Source: an uncultured Oscillospiraceae bacterium
Lineage (GTDB): Bacteria > Bacillota > Clostridia > Oscillospirales > Oscillospiraceae
Assembly: GCA_947627085.1 (NCBI GenBank)
Contig: CANQUO010000068.1
Coordinates: 1 to 9,948, forward strand
DNA length: 9,948 nt
Reading direction: 5' to 3'
Both the position numbers and the translations under genes were made by a program. The notes beneath the pieces were generated by a model, which saw only the letters and a program-made list of their open reading frames with translations, was not told the origin of the DNA and ran no database searches. This document shows, one piece after another, positions 1 through 5,912 of this stretch; position 1 is the first letter of the stretch, and every line of letters begins with the position of its first letter.

Positions 1-463
1 CGGCGCGCACGGCGGTATCCCCGTCGGACAGCCTGTCCCGGAGCCACCGGAAAAGGCCGGCCGGCACAAGCGCGGACATACAAAGGAGCGCCAAAAGCCT
101 CCCGCCGTACATTATGGCCGTGTCGTTGGAGCCGACGAGCGTCAGGGCCGCGGTTCCGGCCTCCTCCACGAGCAGATATAGCGCAAGCTCCGCCGCCGTC
201 CCCCAGAGGACCACTCCCTCGCCCTCCCGGCAGATGAGGCTGTTTATAAGAAGCACCGGGATCAGGACCAGAAGAGCTATGGCCCAGTTGGCGCAGGGCA
301 GTATGAGATAGCCTTCGCGCCCGTTGATAGTCCACACCGCTAAAAAAGCGGCAAAATACACCGGGAGGAAAAGCGCGTCCCGCCGGCGCCGCCCGCCCAT
401 CAGCCCCGCTCCCGCCACAGTCAGGACGGCGGCGTCAAGAAGCAAAATCAGCAAGCTCTCCAT
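1..463 (-). CDS. Membrane N-terminal half of a probable sensor histidine kinase (partial, runs off window)
   Basis: The reading frame starts at ATG 463 and stays open to the window edge, giving 154 codons. The start sits 4 bases after the stop of the LytTR regulator gene. Its ribosome binding site, a GAGG run, lies inside the last codons of that gene, so the two are co-transcribed and probably translationally coupled. The visible protein is almost all membrane: I see about five hydrophobic segments, near residues 3-22, 29-46, 52-77, 83-107 and 120-141, with a basic turn (GGRRRR) after the first. No catalytic domain is in view. Regulators with a LytTR output domain are usually paired with a GHKL-type histidine kinase whose N-terminal half is a multi-pass sensor, and that fits here. 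The kinase assignment is therefore inference from position and topology. It could also be another polytopic membrane protein. Confidence 0.7.
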   Translation of the reverse strand, partial: MESLLILLLDAAVLTVAGAGLMGGRRRRDALFLPVYFAAFLAVWTINGREGYLILPCANWAIALLVLIPVLLINSLICREGEGVVLWGTAAELALYLLVEEAGTAALTLVGSNDTAIMYGGRLLALLCMSALVPAGLFRWLRDRLSDGDTAVRA

Positions 464-467
464 CCGC

Positions 468-1178
468 TCACCCCTCCCGAAGGCCGGACTTGAATTTTTC
501 CCCGATGGGAATGGGCGACGTGCGGTCCCGAAGCCACAGGAGACGTTGAGATTTGTCCACCCGGGCGAGGTAGGCGCGGTTGACGAGGAAGCTTTTGTGG
601 CACTGGACCAGCGCGCCGTCCGTCAGCGCTAAAAGCCGCGCCAGGGAATAGCCGGAGATTTTATCCTCCAGCTCCCTTCCCCCGGCCATGTGGTGGATCA
701 CCGCCTGCTTGCCGAAGGACTCGATATAGAGGACGTCCGAAAGCTCGTATTCAAACACGAACTGCTTTTGCTCTATGCGGAGCGCCGCCGGTTTTGTCCC
801 CATTTTACCGTCCAACTCCAGCGCGGCGGCGACGGCGGAGCGAAACTGGGCCTCGGAGAATGGCTTGACGAGAAAATCGTAGCATTTTATCTCCCGATAG
901 GCCCCCAGCTCCTCCCCGGCAAGCTCCGTTGTAAAGAGAATAGGCGTAAAGCGGTAGCGCGGCATGGCGCGTATTTGCCTGGCCAGCTCCGTCCCCCGGT
1001 AGTCGGGGAGCTGGATGTCCAGGATAAAGAGATTTGCCCGATTGTCCCCGGCCCATCTCAGCGCCTCTCCGGCGGAGGCAAAGGTAAAGAGCCGGTTTTC
1101 CCCCGGCATCGCCGTGAGATACCCCCGCGCCAGCTCCGCCGCCCCGGCCTCGTCCTCCACCAAAACAATATTCGCCAC
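468..1178 (-). CDS. LytTR-family response regulator
   Basis: This is a 236-residue two-domain response regulator. The receiver occupies about residues 1-120: the acidic pair is in the VEDE stretch near the N-terminus, the phospho-acceptor Asp54 is in LFILD, Thr83 follows in LFTT, and Lys105 is in LVKPF. The LytTR DNA-binding domain covers about 132-233 and shows VLYIES and the CHKSFLVN segment typical of the family. A frame-matched GTG lies at 1187, but it overlaps the GGAGG ribosome binding site. The GTG at 1178, eight bases after GGAGG, is the better start and puts the receiver's first strand (ANIVLVEDE) at the N-terminus. The gene is followed after 4 bases by the probable sensor kinase. 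LytTR regulators bind direct repeats, often at their own or membrane-protein promoters, and a direct repeat is present at this gene's promoter. The ligand and regulon cannot be told from the sequence. Confidence 0.93.
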   Translation of the reverse strand: MANIVLVEDEAGAAELARGYLTAMPGENRLFTFASAGEALRWAGDNRANLFILDIQLPDYRGTELARQIRAMPRYRFTPILFTTELAGEELGAYREIKCYDFLVKPFSEAQFRSAVAAALELDGKMGTKPAALRIEQKQFVFEYELSDVLYIESFGKQAVIHHMAGGRELEDKISGYSLARLLALTDGALVQCHKSFLVNRAYLARVDKSQRLLWLRDRTSPIPIGEKFKSGLREG

Positions 1179-1211
1179 CGCTCTCACCTCCGGCTTTGAT
1201 CTTCGTGTTCA

Positions 1212-1240
1212 ATTATACAGGTGATCTGCGTCAAATGCAA
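1212..1240 (-). promoter_or_regulatory. Candidate sigma-A promoter of the LytTR/kinase operon
   Basis: On the minus strand a perfect -10 TATAAT (1217-1212) lies 17 bases after TTGCAT (1240-1235), which matches the -35 consensus only in TTG. The weak -35 with a perfect -10 is typical of an activator-dependent promoter. The leader to the GTG start at 1178 would be about 25-30 bases and contains the GGAGG. Confidence 0.6.
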
Positions 1241-1256
1241 GAACAGGTGAAATGCG
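1217..1256. promoter_or_regulatory. 14-bp direct repeat ACAGGTGANNTGCG around the LytTR promoter -35
   Basis: The plus strand carries ACAGGTGATCTGCG at 1217-1230 and ACAGGTGAAATGCG at 1243-1256, with 12 of 14 positions the same and start points 26 bases apart. The copies bracket the -35 hexamer, and the promoter-proximal copy touches the -10. The first nine bases resemble the recalled LytTR half-site [TA][AC][CA]GTTN[AG][TG] with one mismatch in the first copy. The known LytTR arrangement has a 21-22-base period, so the 26-base spacing is unusual. A role as the operator of this two-component system is inference. Confidence 0.5.
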
Positions 1257-1323
1257 ATACCGACGCCGCATGACGCGGAAAAGGCCGTCGCGAATGGCTT
1301 CTTTTAATTGGGTATTAGTATAA

Positions 1324-2481
1324 CTATTCTCCCTTTCGATAGGCCTCTTTAACGCCGTCCCAGACCGTTATGACGTCTCCGCCGTCGCGGGGGACGATGT
1401 AAAAGCTCCCGGAATATCCTCCGCTGAGATAGAAATACTCGCTGTCATACCCCTCGAACTCAACATACGTTTCAATGGCCGGGTATTTGGCGGAGGAGAG
1501 CTCCTCCCCGTCAAAGCTCACGACCCGAAACTCCATGTTTTCATTGACTTTTCCATTCACACCTACCGCGACGGCAAAATCTTCCCCCAAAAAGACGTCG
1601 GGGTTTTCAATACCGTCGATCTCCAAAAACGGCTCTACCTCCCCCGTATCGTAACGGAGCTTATACACCGTGGCAGTGTTTCCGCCAAGCAGAAGGCCAT
1701 CCTGCGTGGGCCATATGCTGTTTACAAATAAGAAATCCGGAATGATTCCGTCATACAAGCTTTGCGTCTCGCCGGCTTCGGGATCATATAGACGTATGTG
1801 CTGGATGAACTCCCGCGTGCCGGCATTCTCACATCCGCAGTAAAACAATCCCTCCCCGGCGGGGAAAATAAGGAAGCTGTACGCGCTGAACTCATCCTCG
1901 GGCAGCATCTCATCGTATACCTCCCCGCCGTCCCGGGGAATAACGAGTATCCTGGTGGGATGTGTGTACTCACCGTCTACCGCCTCAGAGCCTACATACG
2001 CGATATAAATATGATCTTTGTCGACCTTGAGCCATCTGCTACTCATCGCGTTTATGATATCATCCTCGGGCGCGTGCCACTCGGTCCTCCGATCCGTCCC
2101 ATCCGGGGCGGCGCTCAATACGGTCAGACAGCCGCGATCCACGGCCATCCAGTAAATTCGGTCCTCCCATATGGTCATCGCCAGCGTCCCATCCGCCCAT
2201 GCGTTACAGTCAGTGTCGTCGTGGGTACACTCCGGCTTGCCGCACAGCGCCCCCGCGTAGCCGGAGGCGCTGTCCATATATGAGAGTATGTAGTAGCCCC
2301 CCACCTTGGGAACAAAATACACCGTGTCCCCGGTGGCGTTTATCAGGGATTCGTTGGTATTGAATACCCTGGAATCCACCGTGGCCTCTCCCCCGAGCTC
2401 CCGCTCTCCGCCGGAGCAGGCCGATAGGATAAGTAGAAGTGCCGCGAGAACCATCACGGTGCCTTTTTTGATCAAACTCAT
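1324..2481 (-). CDS. Secreted lipoprotein with CGKPEC-type Cys/His cluster, probable beta-propeller
   Basis: This is a 385-residue protein with a lipoprotein signal: basic MSLIKK, a hydrophobic stretch to about residue 19, then the lipobox L-S-A-C with Cys22 as the lipidated residue. It should sit on the outer face of the membrane. Residues about 50-380 are a run of short beta-strand segments with repeated DxIYW, GLFYCG and EYFYLSG-like phrases, in the style of propeller proteins related to the DUF5050 group; I infer the fold from that rhythm only. Near residue 80 is a cluster Cys80-GKPE-Cys85-T-His87...Cys92, a motif I recognise from many uncharacterised Clostridia lipoproteins. A second pair, Cys215/Cys217, lies in YCGC. 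The start is supported by AGGAGGT seven bases upstream. The gene stands alone, separated from the LytTR operon by a promoter region. The substrate is unknown; a sensory or binding role at the surface is possible. Confidence 0.85.
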   Translation of the reverse strand: MSLIKKGTVMVLAALLLILSACSGGERELGGEATVDSRVFNTNESLINATGDTVYFVPKVGGYYILSYMDSASGYAGALCGKPECTHDDTDCNAWADGTLAMTIWEDRIYWMAVDRGCLTVLSAAPDGTDRRTEWHAPEDDIINAMSSRWLKVDKDHIYIAYVGSEAVDGEYTHPTRILVIPRDGGEVYDEMLPEDEFSAYSFLIFPAGEGLFYCGCENAGTREFIQHIRLYDPEAGETQSLYDGIIPDFLFVNSIWPTQDGLLLGGNTATVYKLRYDTGEVEPFLEIDGIENPDVFLGEDFAVAVGVNGKVNENMEFRVVSFDGEELSSAKYPAIETYVEFEGYDSEYFYLSGGYSGSFYIVPRDGGDVITVWDGVKEAYRKGE

Positions 2482-2510
2482 TTTATTACCTCCTGCGGAC
2501 TCTCCCCGTT

Positions 2511-2539
2511 ATTATACAATTAGCCCCCTGCCCCGGCAA
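2511..2539 (-). promoter_or_regulatory. Candidate proximal promoter of the lipoprotein gene
   Basis: Minus-strand TATAAT (2516-2511) is 17 bases after TTGCCG (2539-2534). The -10 is perfect and the -35 weak, the same style as the LytTR operon promoter. It leaves a leader of about 20-25 bases containing the AGGAGGT. Confidence 0.5.
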
Positions 2540-2566
2540 CGCTCCCGGGACTCGTCCGCTATATTG

Positions 2567-2595
2567 ACTTTACCAACTAATACATCATTTGTCAA
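2567..2595 (-). promoter_or_regulatory. Candidate distal promoter of the lipoprotein gene
   Basis: Minus-strand consensus TTGACA (2595-2590) is followed after 17 bases by TAAAGT (2572-2567), a 4-of-6 match to TATAAT. Its -35 is stronger and its -10 weaker than those of the proximal candidate. Both could be used. Confidence 0.45.
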
Positions 2596-2696
2596 TAATC
2601 ATTGCCTTTTCGCGTGATTATGAGTTATAAATGGACCCGCAAAATTGTGGGGCAATACCAATATTCTTTAAAAAGGACAACAAAAAAGGTCTTTTC

Positions 2697-2807
2697 TCAC
2701 ACACGTGATTCCCTGAATTTGCCGTCCGACACGTGTATGACCGCATCGGACAGTAGGGCTATGTCCTCCTCGCTGTGGCTGGCGATGACGATAAGCTTAA
2801 TCACCAG
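2697..2807 (-). pseudogene. C-terminal remnant of an ABC transporter ATP-binding protein
   Basis: On the minus strand, codons ending at TGA 2699-2697 encode KLIVIASHSEEDIALLSD followed by AVIHVSDGK. This is the end of an ABC-type ATPase: a hydrophobic strand, the H-loop His in ASHS, then the SD..I.VSDGK tail that closes most of these domains. About 35 codons resemble the family. The Walker A, signature and Walker B parts, which should lie upstream between about 2808 and 3400, are absent; that space holds the promoter and genes of the plus-strand operon. The frame happens to stay open to 2936, but those residues do not look like an ATPase. I read it as the stump of a gene truncated by the rearrangement that brought in the neighbouring operon. 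No permease gene is nearby. Confidence 0.75.
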
Positions 2808-2836
2808 TAGATTTCTTCGTATATATGTGGTATAAT
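2808..2836 (+). promoter_or_regulatory. Extended -10 promoter of the small membrane protein/CPBP operon
   Basis: TATAAT at 2831-2836 is preceded by TGG (2828-2830), giving the extended -10 form TGnTATAAT. No good -35 is seen 17 bases upstream (TAGATT, 2808-2813), as is usual for extended -10 promoters. The leader contains a small GC hairpin, CGCGC-AATC-GCGCG, at 2850-2863, and then the GGAGG of the first gene. Confidence 0.6.
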
Positions 2837-2886
2837 TTTCTACACCAAACGCGCAATCGCGCGAAAATCCGGTCCTGGAGGTAAAA

Positions 2887-3201
2887 ATGCAAATCATACT
2901 GTGCATCGTGAGCGTTCTTTTTGGCGGGCTGTCCATGATAGCCGCTTTAAGTCAAATGAAAAGTGAACAAAAACCGATTTCCGCCATTCTTATGATTGCC
3001 GGCTCACTGTCGCTGCTGGCCGCCGTTATATGCAATATAATAGGACAGCGGATTGATTACATACTCGCCCTGCCTGGATGCATCGCCATTTGTGCCGCCG
3101 CGATTTGGAACGGTAAAAAGAGCGGACAACTTCACATACAGCATCACATCATTCGTATTGCCTTGTCCATTATACTGATCATCGGATTTGTGGTTTTATG
3201 A
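2887..3201 (+). CDS. Small four-helix membrane protein of unknown function
   Basis: This is a 104-residue hydrophobic protein with four probable membrane segments near residues 1-20, 31-52, 57-74 and 86-104. A short charged loop (KSEQK) follows the first helix and a basic, His-containing loop (NGKKSG...HIQHH) lies between helices three and four. The start at ATG 2887 has TGGAGGT five bases upstream and follows a good promoter. I do not recognise a named family, although the pattern resembles uncharacterised small membrane proteins of Clostridia. The stop at 3199-3201 lies 14 bases before the CPBP protease start, so the two genes form one transcription unit and the protein may work with, or be a substrate of, that protease. 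Codon usage and base composition are less GC-rich than in the flanking regulatory genes, suggesting separate acquisition. Confidence 0.85.
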   Translation: MQIILCIVSVLFGGLSMIAALSQMKSEQKPISAILMIAGSLSLLAAVICNIIGQRIDYILALPGCIAICAAAIWNGKKSGQLHIQHHIIRIALSIILIIGFVVL

Positions 3202-3215
3202 GGGGAGCCAAGAAT

Positions 3216-3884
3216 ATGGATAGCGGTATCTCTATCGGAGAGGGCGTTTTGTGGGTCCTTATGTGGTTTGGCGTTATGCTGTTCTATACGCTTTTGGATG
3301 TGGCGGTATGGAGAAAAGTAGCGCCCGGTCACGCAAGGCTCCTGAATTTGATCTCAGTCGCTTTCTGTATGGGAGGCTTCTTGCTTCTGCTGAAAACAAA
3401 AGGCCATTTTCAGCTTAACATGGCTTACGGAATCACGTTTCAAGGCATGATCCTGGCGGCAGGCTGTGCGGCAGCGTTGTACTTTCTTCTGGACAGGTTT
3501 TTAGACCCCATATTTGAGGGAATGCTTCCGGGAAGTGAGGAGCGGTATCAGGAGACGCTTCGACATTTAAGCGAAGCACCGGTGATAAGCTTCATTCAGG
3601 TCTGTATCCTTGCGCCGTTCATGGAGGAGATACTGACGAGGGGCTTTTTGCTTGGCGGGTTAACGGTAAACTACGGAAAATTAACCGCGCTTGCCATATC
3701 ATCGGCGGTCTTTGCGCTACTCCATTTCAACATGGTGCAAACTCTATCCTCGCTGATCTGCGGCATTGTATTAGGCTTGATCTACTTACGGACCGGCTCG
3801 GTCGTCTGCTGTATAACGGCGCACGCGGGGTATAATATGATCTCATATTTTGCAATGATCTTGCCAATCGTCAAAAAGTCGTAA
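3216..3884 (+). CDS. CPBP-family intramembrane metalloprotease
   Basis: This is a 222-residue polytopic membrane protein of the CPBP (CAAX protease and bacteriocin-processing, Abi/Rce1) family. All three signature motifs are present: EEILTR with Glu137/Glu138 and Arg142; F-A-L-L-H with Phe166 and His170; and H-A-G-Y-N with His203 and Asn207. Upstream are hydrophobic segments near residues 10-31, 43-60 and 73-93, followed by an amphipathic stretch. The glutamate and histidines are the catalytic or metal-binding residues of the family. An in-frame ATG at 3198 overlaps the previous stop, but it has no ribosome binding site. ATG 3216 follows GGGGAG by eight bases and is the better start. Bacterial members act in bacteriocin maturation or self-immunity, membrane protein turnover, or have no known role. 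No bacteriocin gene is visible here, so the substrate is unknown. Confidence 0.93.
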   Translation: MDSGISIGEGVLWVLMWFGVMLFYTLLDVAVWRKVAPGHARLLNLISVAFCMGGFLLLLKTKGHFQLNMAYGITFQGMILAAGCAAALYFLLDRFLDPIFEGMLPGSEERYQETLRHLSEAPVISFIQVCILAPFMEEILTRGFLLGGLTVNYGKLTALAISSAVFALLHFNMVQTLSSLICGIVLGLIYLRTGSVVCCITAHAGYNMISYFAMILPIVKKS

Positions 3885-3996
3885 ATCGGCTTTGGACTTC
3901 CACCATCTTGCGCTCTTCTTCATCTGCCGCCGTGACGCGATTGCCGCCCCCGTGCGCGGCTTTGGGGCGGAGGGTAGGACGTGTAAAATCCAAACA
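3885..3996. other. Intergenic stretch after the CPBP gene
   Basis: No credible gene is seen here. A minus-strand frame ending at 3871 crosses it, with an acidic-then-basic run (AADEEERK), but it has no start signal, overlaps the CPBP 3' end and crosses the terminator. I leave it uncalled. It could be decayed coding sequence. Confidence 0.35.
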
Positions 3997-4035
3997 AAAA
4001 GAGAGCCCGGAGGCACTTATTCCAGACTCTCTTTT
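3997..4035. terminator. Bidirectional intrinsic terminator downstream of the CPBP gene
   Basis: AAAAGAGAG (3997-4005) pairs perfectly with CTCTCTTTT (4027-4035), with GGA/TCC able to pair inside the loop. On the plus strand the stem ends in four T; on the minus strand it is followed by TTTTTGTTTG, a better T-tract. It lies between convergent units (the CPBP operon and the sigma-1/anti-sigma operon). Confidence 0.6.
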
Positions 4036-4065
4036 GCGCATATAGCGCCTCAAAGCGGCGTCGAA

Positions 4066-4335
4066 TCACAACCTCCGGCTAAGACGGAGGTTGTAACAGT
4101 TTGTCAAAAAACTCAAATCAAACATTTTTTCCGGCGGCATGTACGTCGGAAAAAATCCCTTTTGTCGCCCAAGTGTGCGGCCCTTCGGGCCGTGCGCGCA
4201 GGGCGACAGCAGGGAGATTTCGCGTGAATTTCGCAAAATTCACGCAAAATCTTCCGCACGTTCCCCTTTGTCGGAAAAGGCCGCAGGCCTTTTTCGACAG
4301 GCTATCACAACCTCCGGCTAAGAGGGAGGTTGTGA
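4066..4335. repeat. Six-hairpin intergenic cassette bounded by a duplicated hairpin
   Basis: This gene-free block is built almost wholly of inverted repeats. Hairpin 1 (4068-4077 with 4085-4094) and hairpin 6 (4305-4315 with 4325-4335) are near-identical direct copies: TCACAACCTCCGGCTAAGA, then C or G, then GGAGGTTGT. They start 239 bases apart. Between them: hairpin 2, TTTTTTCCG (4125-4133) with CGGAAAAAA (4147-4155); hairpin 3, TGTCGCCC (4163-4170) with GGGCGACA (4201-4208), enclosing an inner stem CGGCCC-TTC-GGGCCG (4178-4192); hairpin 4, 4215-4231 with 4236-4252, sixteen pairs and one mismatch around a CGCA loop; and hairpin 5, 4269-4282 with 4286-4299, fourteen pairs including one G-U. 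Hairpins 3 and 5 share TGTCG/CGACA ends. It resembles a REP/BIME or MITE-like mosaic, or a structured 3' RNA. No open frame in it looks like a gene. Confidence 0.75.
4269..4299. terminator. Candidate bidirectional terminator inside the hairpin cassette
   Basis: The 14-bp stem TGTCGGAAAAGGCC/GGCCTTTTTCGACA has a GCA loop. The core GGCC-GCA-GGCC is followed by TTTTT on the plus strand and by TTTT on the minus strand, the shape of an intrinsic terminator both ways. It lies about 45 bases past the stop of the minus-strand Asp-box gene and could end that operon. Confidence 0.45.
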
Positions 4336-4344
4336 CTAAAAGCA

Positions 4345-5217
4345 TTACCCAAAGCTCCACGTCAGCCCAAAGTCGTGGCTGTACATATAGATCGTCTCCT
4401 CCATGCCGTCCCTGACCACCTCGATGGGGTAGACGCCCTCGGCCCCGTCAAAGCTGGGAGTCTGCGGCGTGAATCGGTAGTCCTCCGTGTATCCGTCGGG
4501 GAGCTTGACAGTGAGCTTCTCCCAGGTTTCCCCGCCGTCTAAGGTTCGCCAGATATCCGGCTCCGTGTCCTCACGGTACTGATAGCTGATAAAACCGATC
4601 AGGGATGTGGAGAAGCCCGCGCCGGTGGACACGGACGGGTGTATATCCGTGGGATTTCCAATCTCCCGCCAGGTGTCGCCTCCATCTCCTGTCAGAAAGA
4701 TTCTAATAGGCTCAATGCCCAAAGCTGTTGGAGCTTTTAAGACAAGGTATCCGCCGTTTTCACCGAAGAAGCCTATATATCCTCCGTAATATACAATATT
4801 ATCGTGCCAGTCGTCAAACGCCTCCATCCCTTCGCTGTTTTCAATGATGGACTCTCTCCAGGTCTGCCCACCGTCTGAGCTCAGCAGTATTTTTACGGGC
4901 GATTCCGGAACAATAATCGCCACATTGTCGTCGTTGAGAGCGACCCACTCGCCATCCTTGATTTGTTCCTCGATTCGATTCGGCGTTTCGTCGACCCCTC
5001 TTTTGGCAAAGGCGTCTGCAATGAGGCTTACAGGATCGACCCACATCATCGCCGCCGCAGTCCCAATAACCGCCAAAAGGGCCGCAATGGCGGCGGCGAC
5101 CGCTATCACCGTTTTCGCCCTGAACCCGGCTTTTTTCTTTTGAATCCTCCAATCACTCTGCTCCAAAAGCTCATCGTCCGCCGCTCCGATGAGCTCAAAA
5201 AGCTTGTCGTTTGTCAT
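4345..5217 (-). CDS. Membrane protein with extracellular Asp-box (BNR) repeats, probable anti-sigma/sensor partner of sigma 1
   Basis: This 290-residue protein has three parts. Residues 1-33 are cytoplasmic and carry the DDELLEQ motif and a basic stretch. Residues about 34-58 form one membrane helix. Residues about 60-290 are outside the cell and contain four Asp-box motifs (S/T-x-D-x-G-x-T-W): SSDGGQTW at 113, TGDGGDTW at 176, TLDGGETW at 225 and SHDFGLTW at 280. Asp-boxes mark beta-propeller blades in sialidases, Ycf48-like proteins and other BNR proteins. No sialidase catalytic residues are evident, so ligand sensing or protein binding is more likely than hydrolysis. The ATG at 5217 overlaps the sigma stop as ATGA, with GGAGGG nine bases upstream. 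A longer frame open to 5490 overlaps the sigma gene and is spurious. The coupling, topology and N-terminal motif shared with the partner of sigma 2 support an anti-sigma role, which is inference. Confidence 0.85.
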   Translation of the reverse strand: MTNDKLFELIGAADDELLEQSDWRIQKKKAGFRAKTVIAVAAAIAALLAVIGTAAAMMWVDPVSLIADAFAKRGVDETPNRIEEQIKDGEWVALNDDNVAIIVPESPVKILLSSDGGQTWRESIIENSEGMEAFDDWHDNIVYYGGYIGFFGENGGYLVLKAPTALGIEPIRIFLTGDGGDTWREIGNPTDIHPSVSTGAGFSTSLIGFISYQYREDTEPDIWRTLDGGETWEKLTVKLPDGYTEDYRFTPQTPSFDGAEGVYPIEVVRDGMEETIYMYSHDFGLTWSFG

Positions 5218-5783
5218 CCTATAAGGCCCTCCTTCTTCAAATAAAGCTTCAATTTTTGCCGCGTACGCGACAACGCCATGAGAACGGCGCTCCTTGTCAT
5301 CCCGTACCGCGCGGCAATATCGTCTGTGGACTCTACGAAAAAATACCGCCGAAGGAATATATCCCGATCCCGCCCGGGCAGTCCGTGCAGAAAGCCGTTG
5401 ATGCCCTCCCGAAGCTCCTCTGCCATGACCTCCGACTCCAGGTCCGCCCCCGCGTCGATACATTCCTCCAGCTCCTCCAGCGCAAGGCATATCTCTCCGC
5501 CGCCACGCTTTTGGGTGTACCGGCTCTTGAATTTATCAAAAGCCAGATTCCTTGTGATTTTCGCGAGGAATACGCGAAGATTTTGTGGCCGCTTTGGGGG
5601 GATCGTGTTCCATGCCCGCATCCACGTGTCGTTCACACATTCCTCCGCGTCCTCCGGGCTTTTTAAAATCCCGTGGGCGATCGCATAGCAATATGTGCCA
5701 TAAGCCCTGCCTGTCGCTTCAATGGCGTTGCTGTCGCGTTGCCAATACAACGCGATGATATCCTCATCCGTGATGTCCTCCAC
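5214..5783 (-). CDS. ECF-like RNA polymerase sigma factor (sigma 1)
   Basis: This is a 189-residue sigma-70 family protein with regions 2 and 4 only. Region 2 spans about residues 18-84 and contains ILKSPEDAEECVNDTWMRAW, which fits the DAEE...D.W.RAW core-binding helix, followed by RVFLAKITRNLAFD. Region 4 spans about 133-185, with RDIFLRRYFFVESTDDIAAR and the helix-turn-helix GMTRSAVLMALSRTRQKL. I start it at GTG 5783 because AAAGGAG lies five bases upstream and because MEDxxxxDIIALYW is the usual N-terminus of this group. Upstream ATGs at 5822 and 5972 keep the frame, but the residues between are not sigma-like and the second comes from repeat DNA. The stop overlaps the membrane partner's ATG, so the two are made together. 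It probably redirects RNA polymerase when released from that partner. A candidate ECF-type promoter upstream suggests autoregulation. Confidence 0.9.
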   Translation of the reverse strand: MEDITDEDIIALYWQRDSNAIEATGRAYGTYCYAIAHGILKSPEDAEECVNDTWMRAWNTIPPKRPQNLRVFLAKITRNLAFDKFKSRYTQKRGGGEICLALEELEECIDAGADLESEVMAEELREGINGFLHGLPGRDRDIFLRRYFFVESTDDIAARYGMTRSAVLMALSRTRQKLKLYLKKEGLIG

Positions 5784-5810
5784 CCCTTCTCCTTTGCTAT
5801 CATCAGACGC

Positions 5811-5849
5811 GTCTATATACATAGACGACAAAACCGCGCAAAAGTAACA
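5811..5849 (-). promoter_or_regulatory. Candidate ECF-type (autoregulatory) promoter with palindrome upstream of sigma 1
   Basis: Minus-strand TGTTAC (5849-5844) is followed after exactly 16 bases by CGTC (5827-5824). This matches the ECF pattern TGaAAC-N16/17-CGTC known for Bacillus sigma-M/sigma-W-type factors with one mismatch in the -35. Overlapping its -10 is a perfect interrupted palindrome GTCTAT-ATAC-ATAGAC (5811-5826), a possible operator. No good sigma-A promoter was found closer to the gene. Recognition by sigma 1 itself is inference. Confidence 0.4.
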
Positions 5850-5912
5850 TTTTTTGTACAACGGGAAAATGACACGAGCAGCCACCCGAACAAAATCTAC
5901 CCCGCCACAACT

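Noticed and set aside
1279..1305. Possible terminator between the lipoprotein and LytTR genes
   Set aside because: AAAAGGCC...GGCTTCTTTT pairs only in short broken segments; too weak to call.
4125..4155. Hairpin 2 of the cassette as a terminator
   Set aside because: Its arms start with T and end with A on both strands, so no T-tract follows the stem in either direction.
4100..4415. Several short ORFs through the hairpin cassette
   Set aside because: They arise from GC-rich inverted repeats, lack ribosome binding sites and read as low-complexity basic sequence in all frames.
5218..5490. Longer start for the Asp-box protein
   Set aside because: It would lie entirely inside the sigma 1 gene in another frame; ATG 5217 has a ribosome binding site and gives a clean N-terminus.
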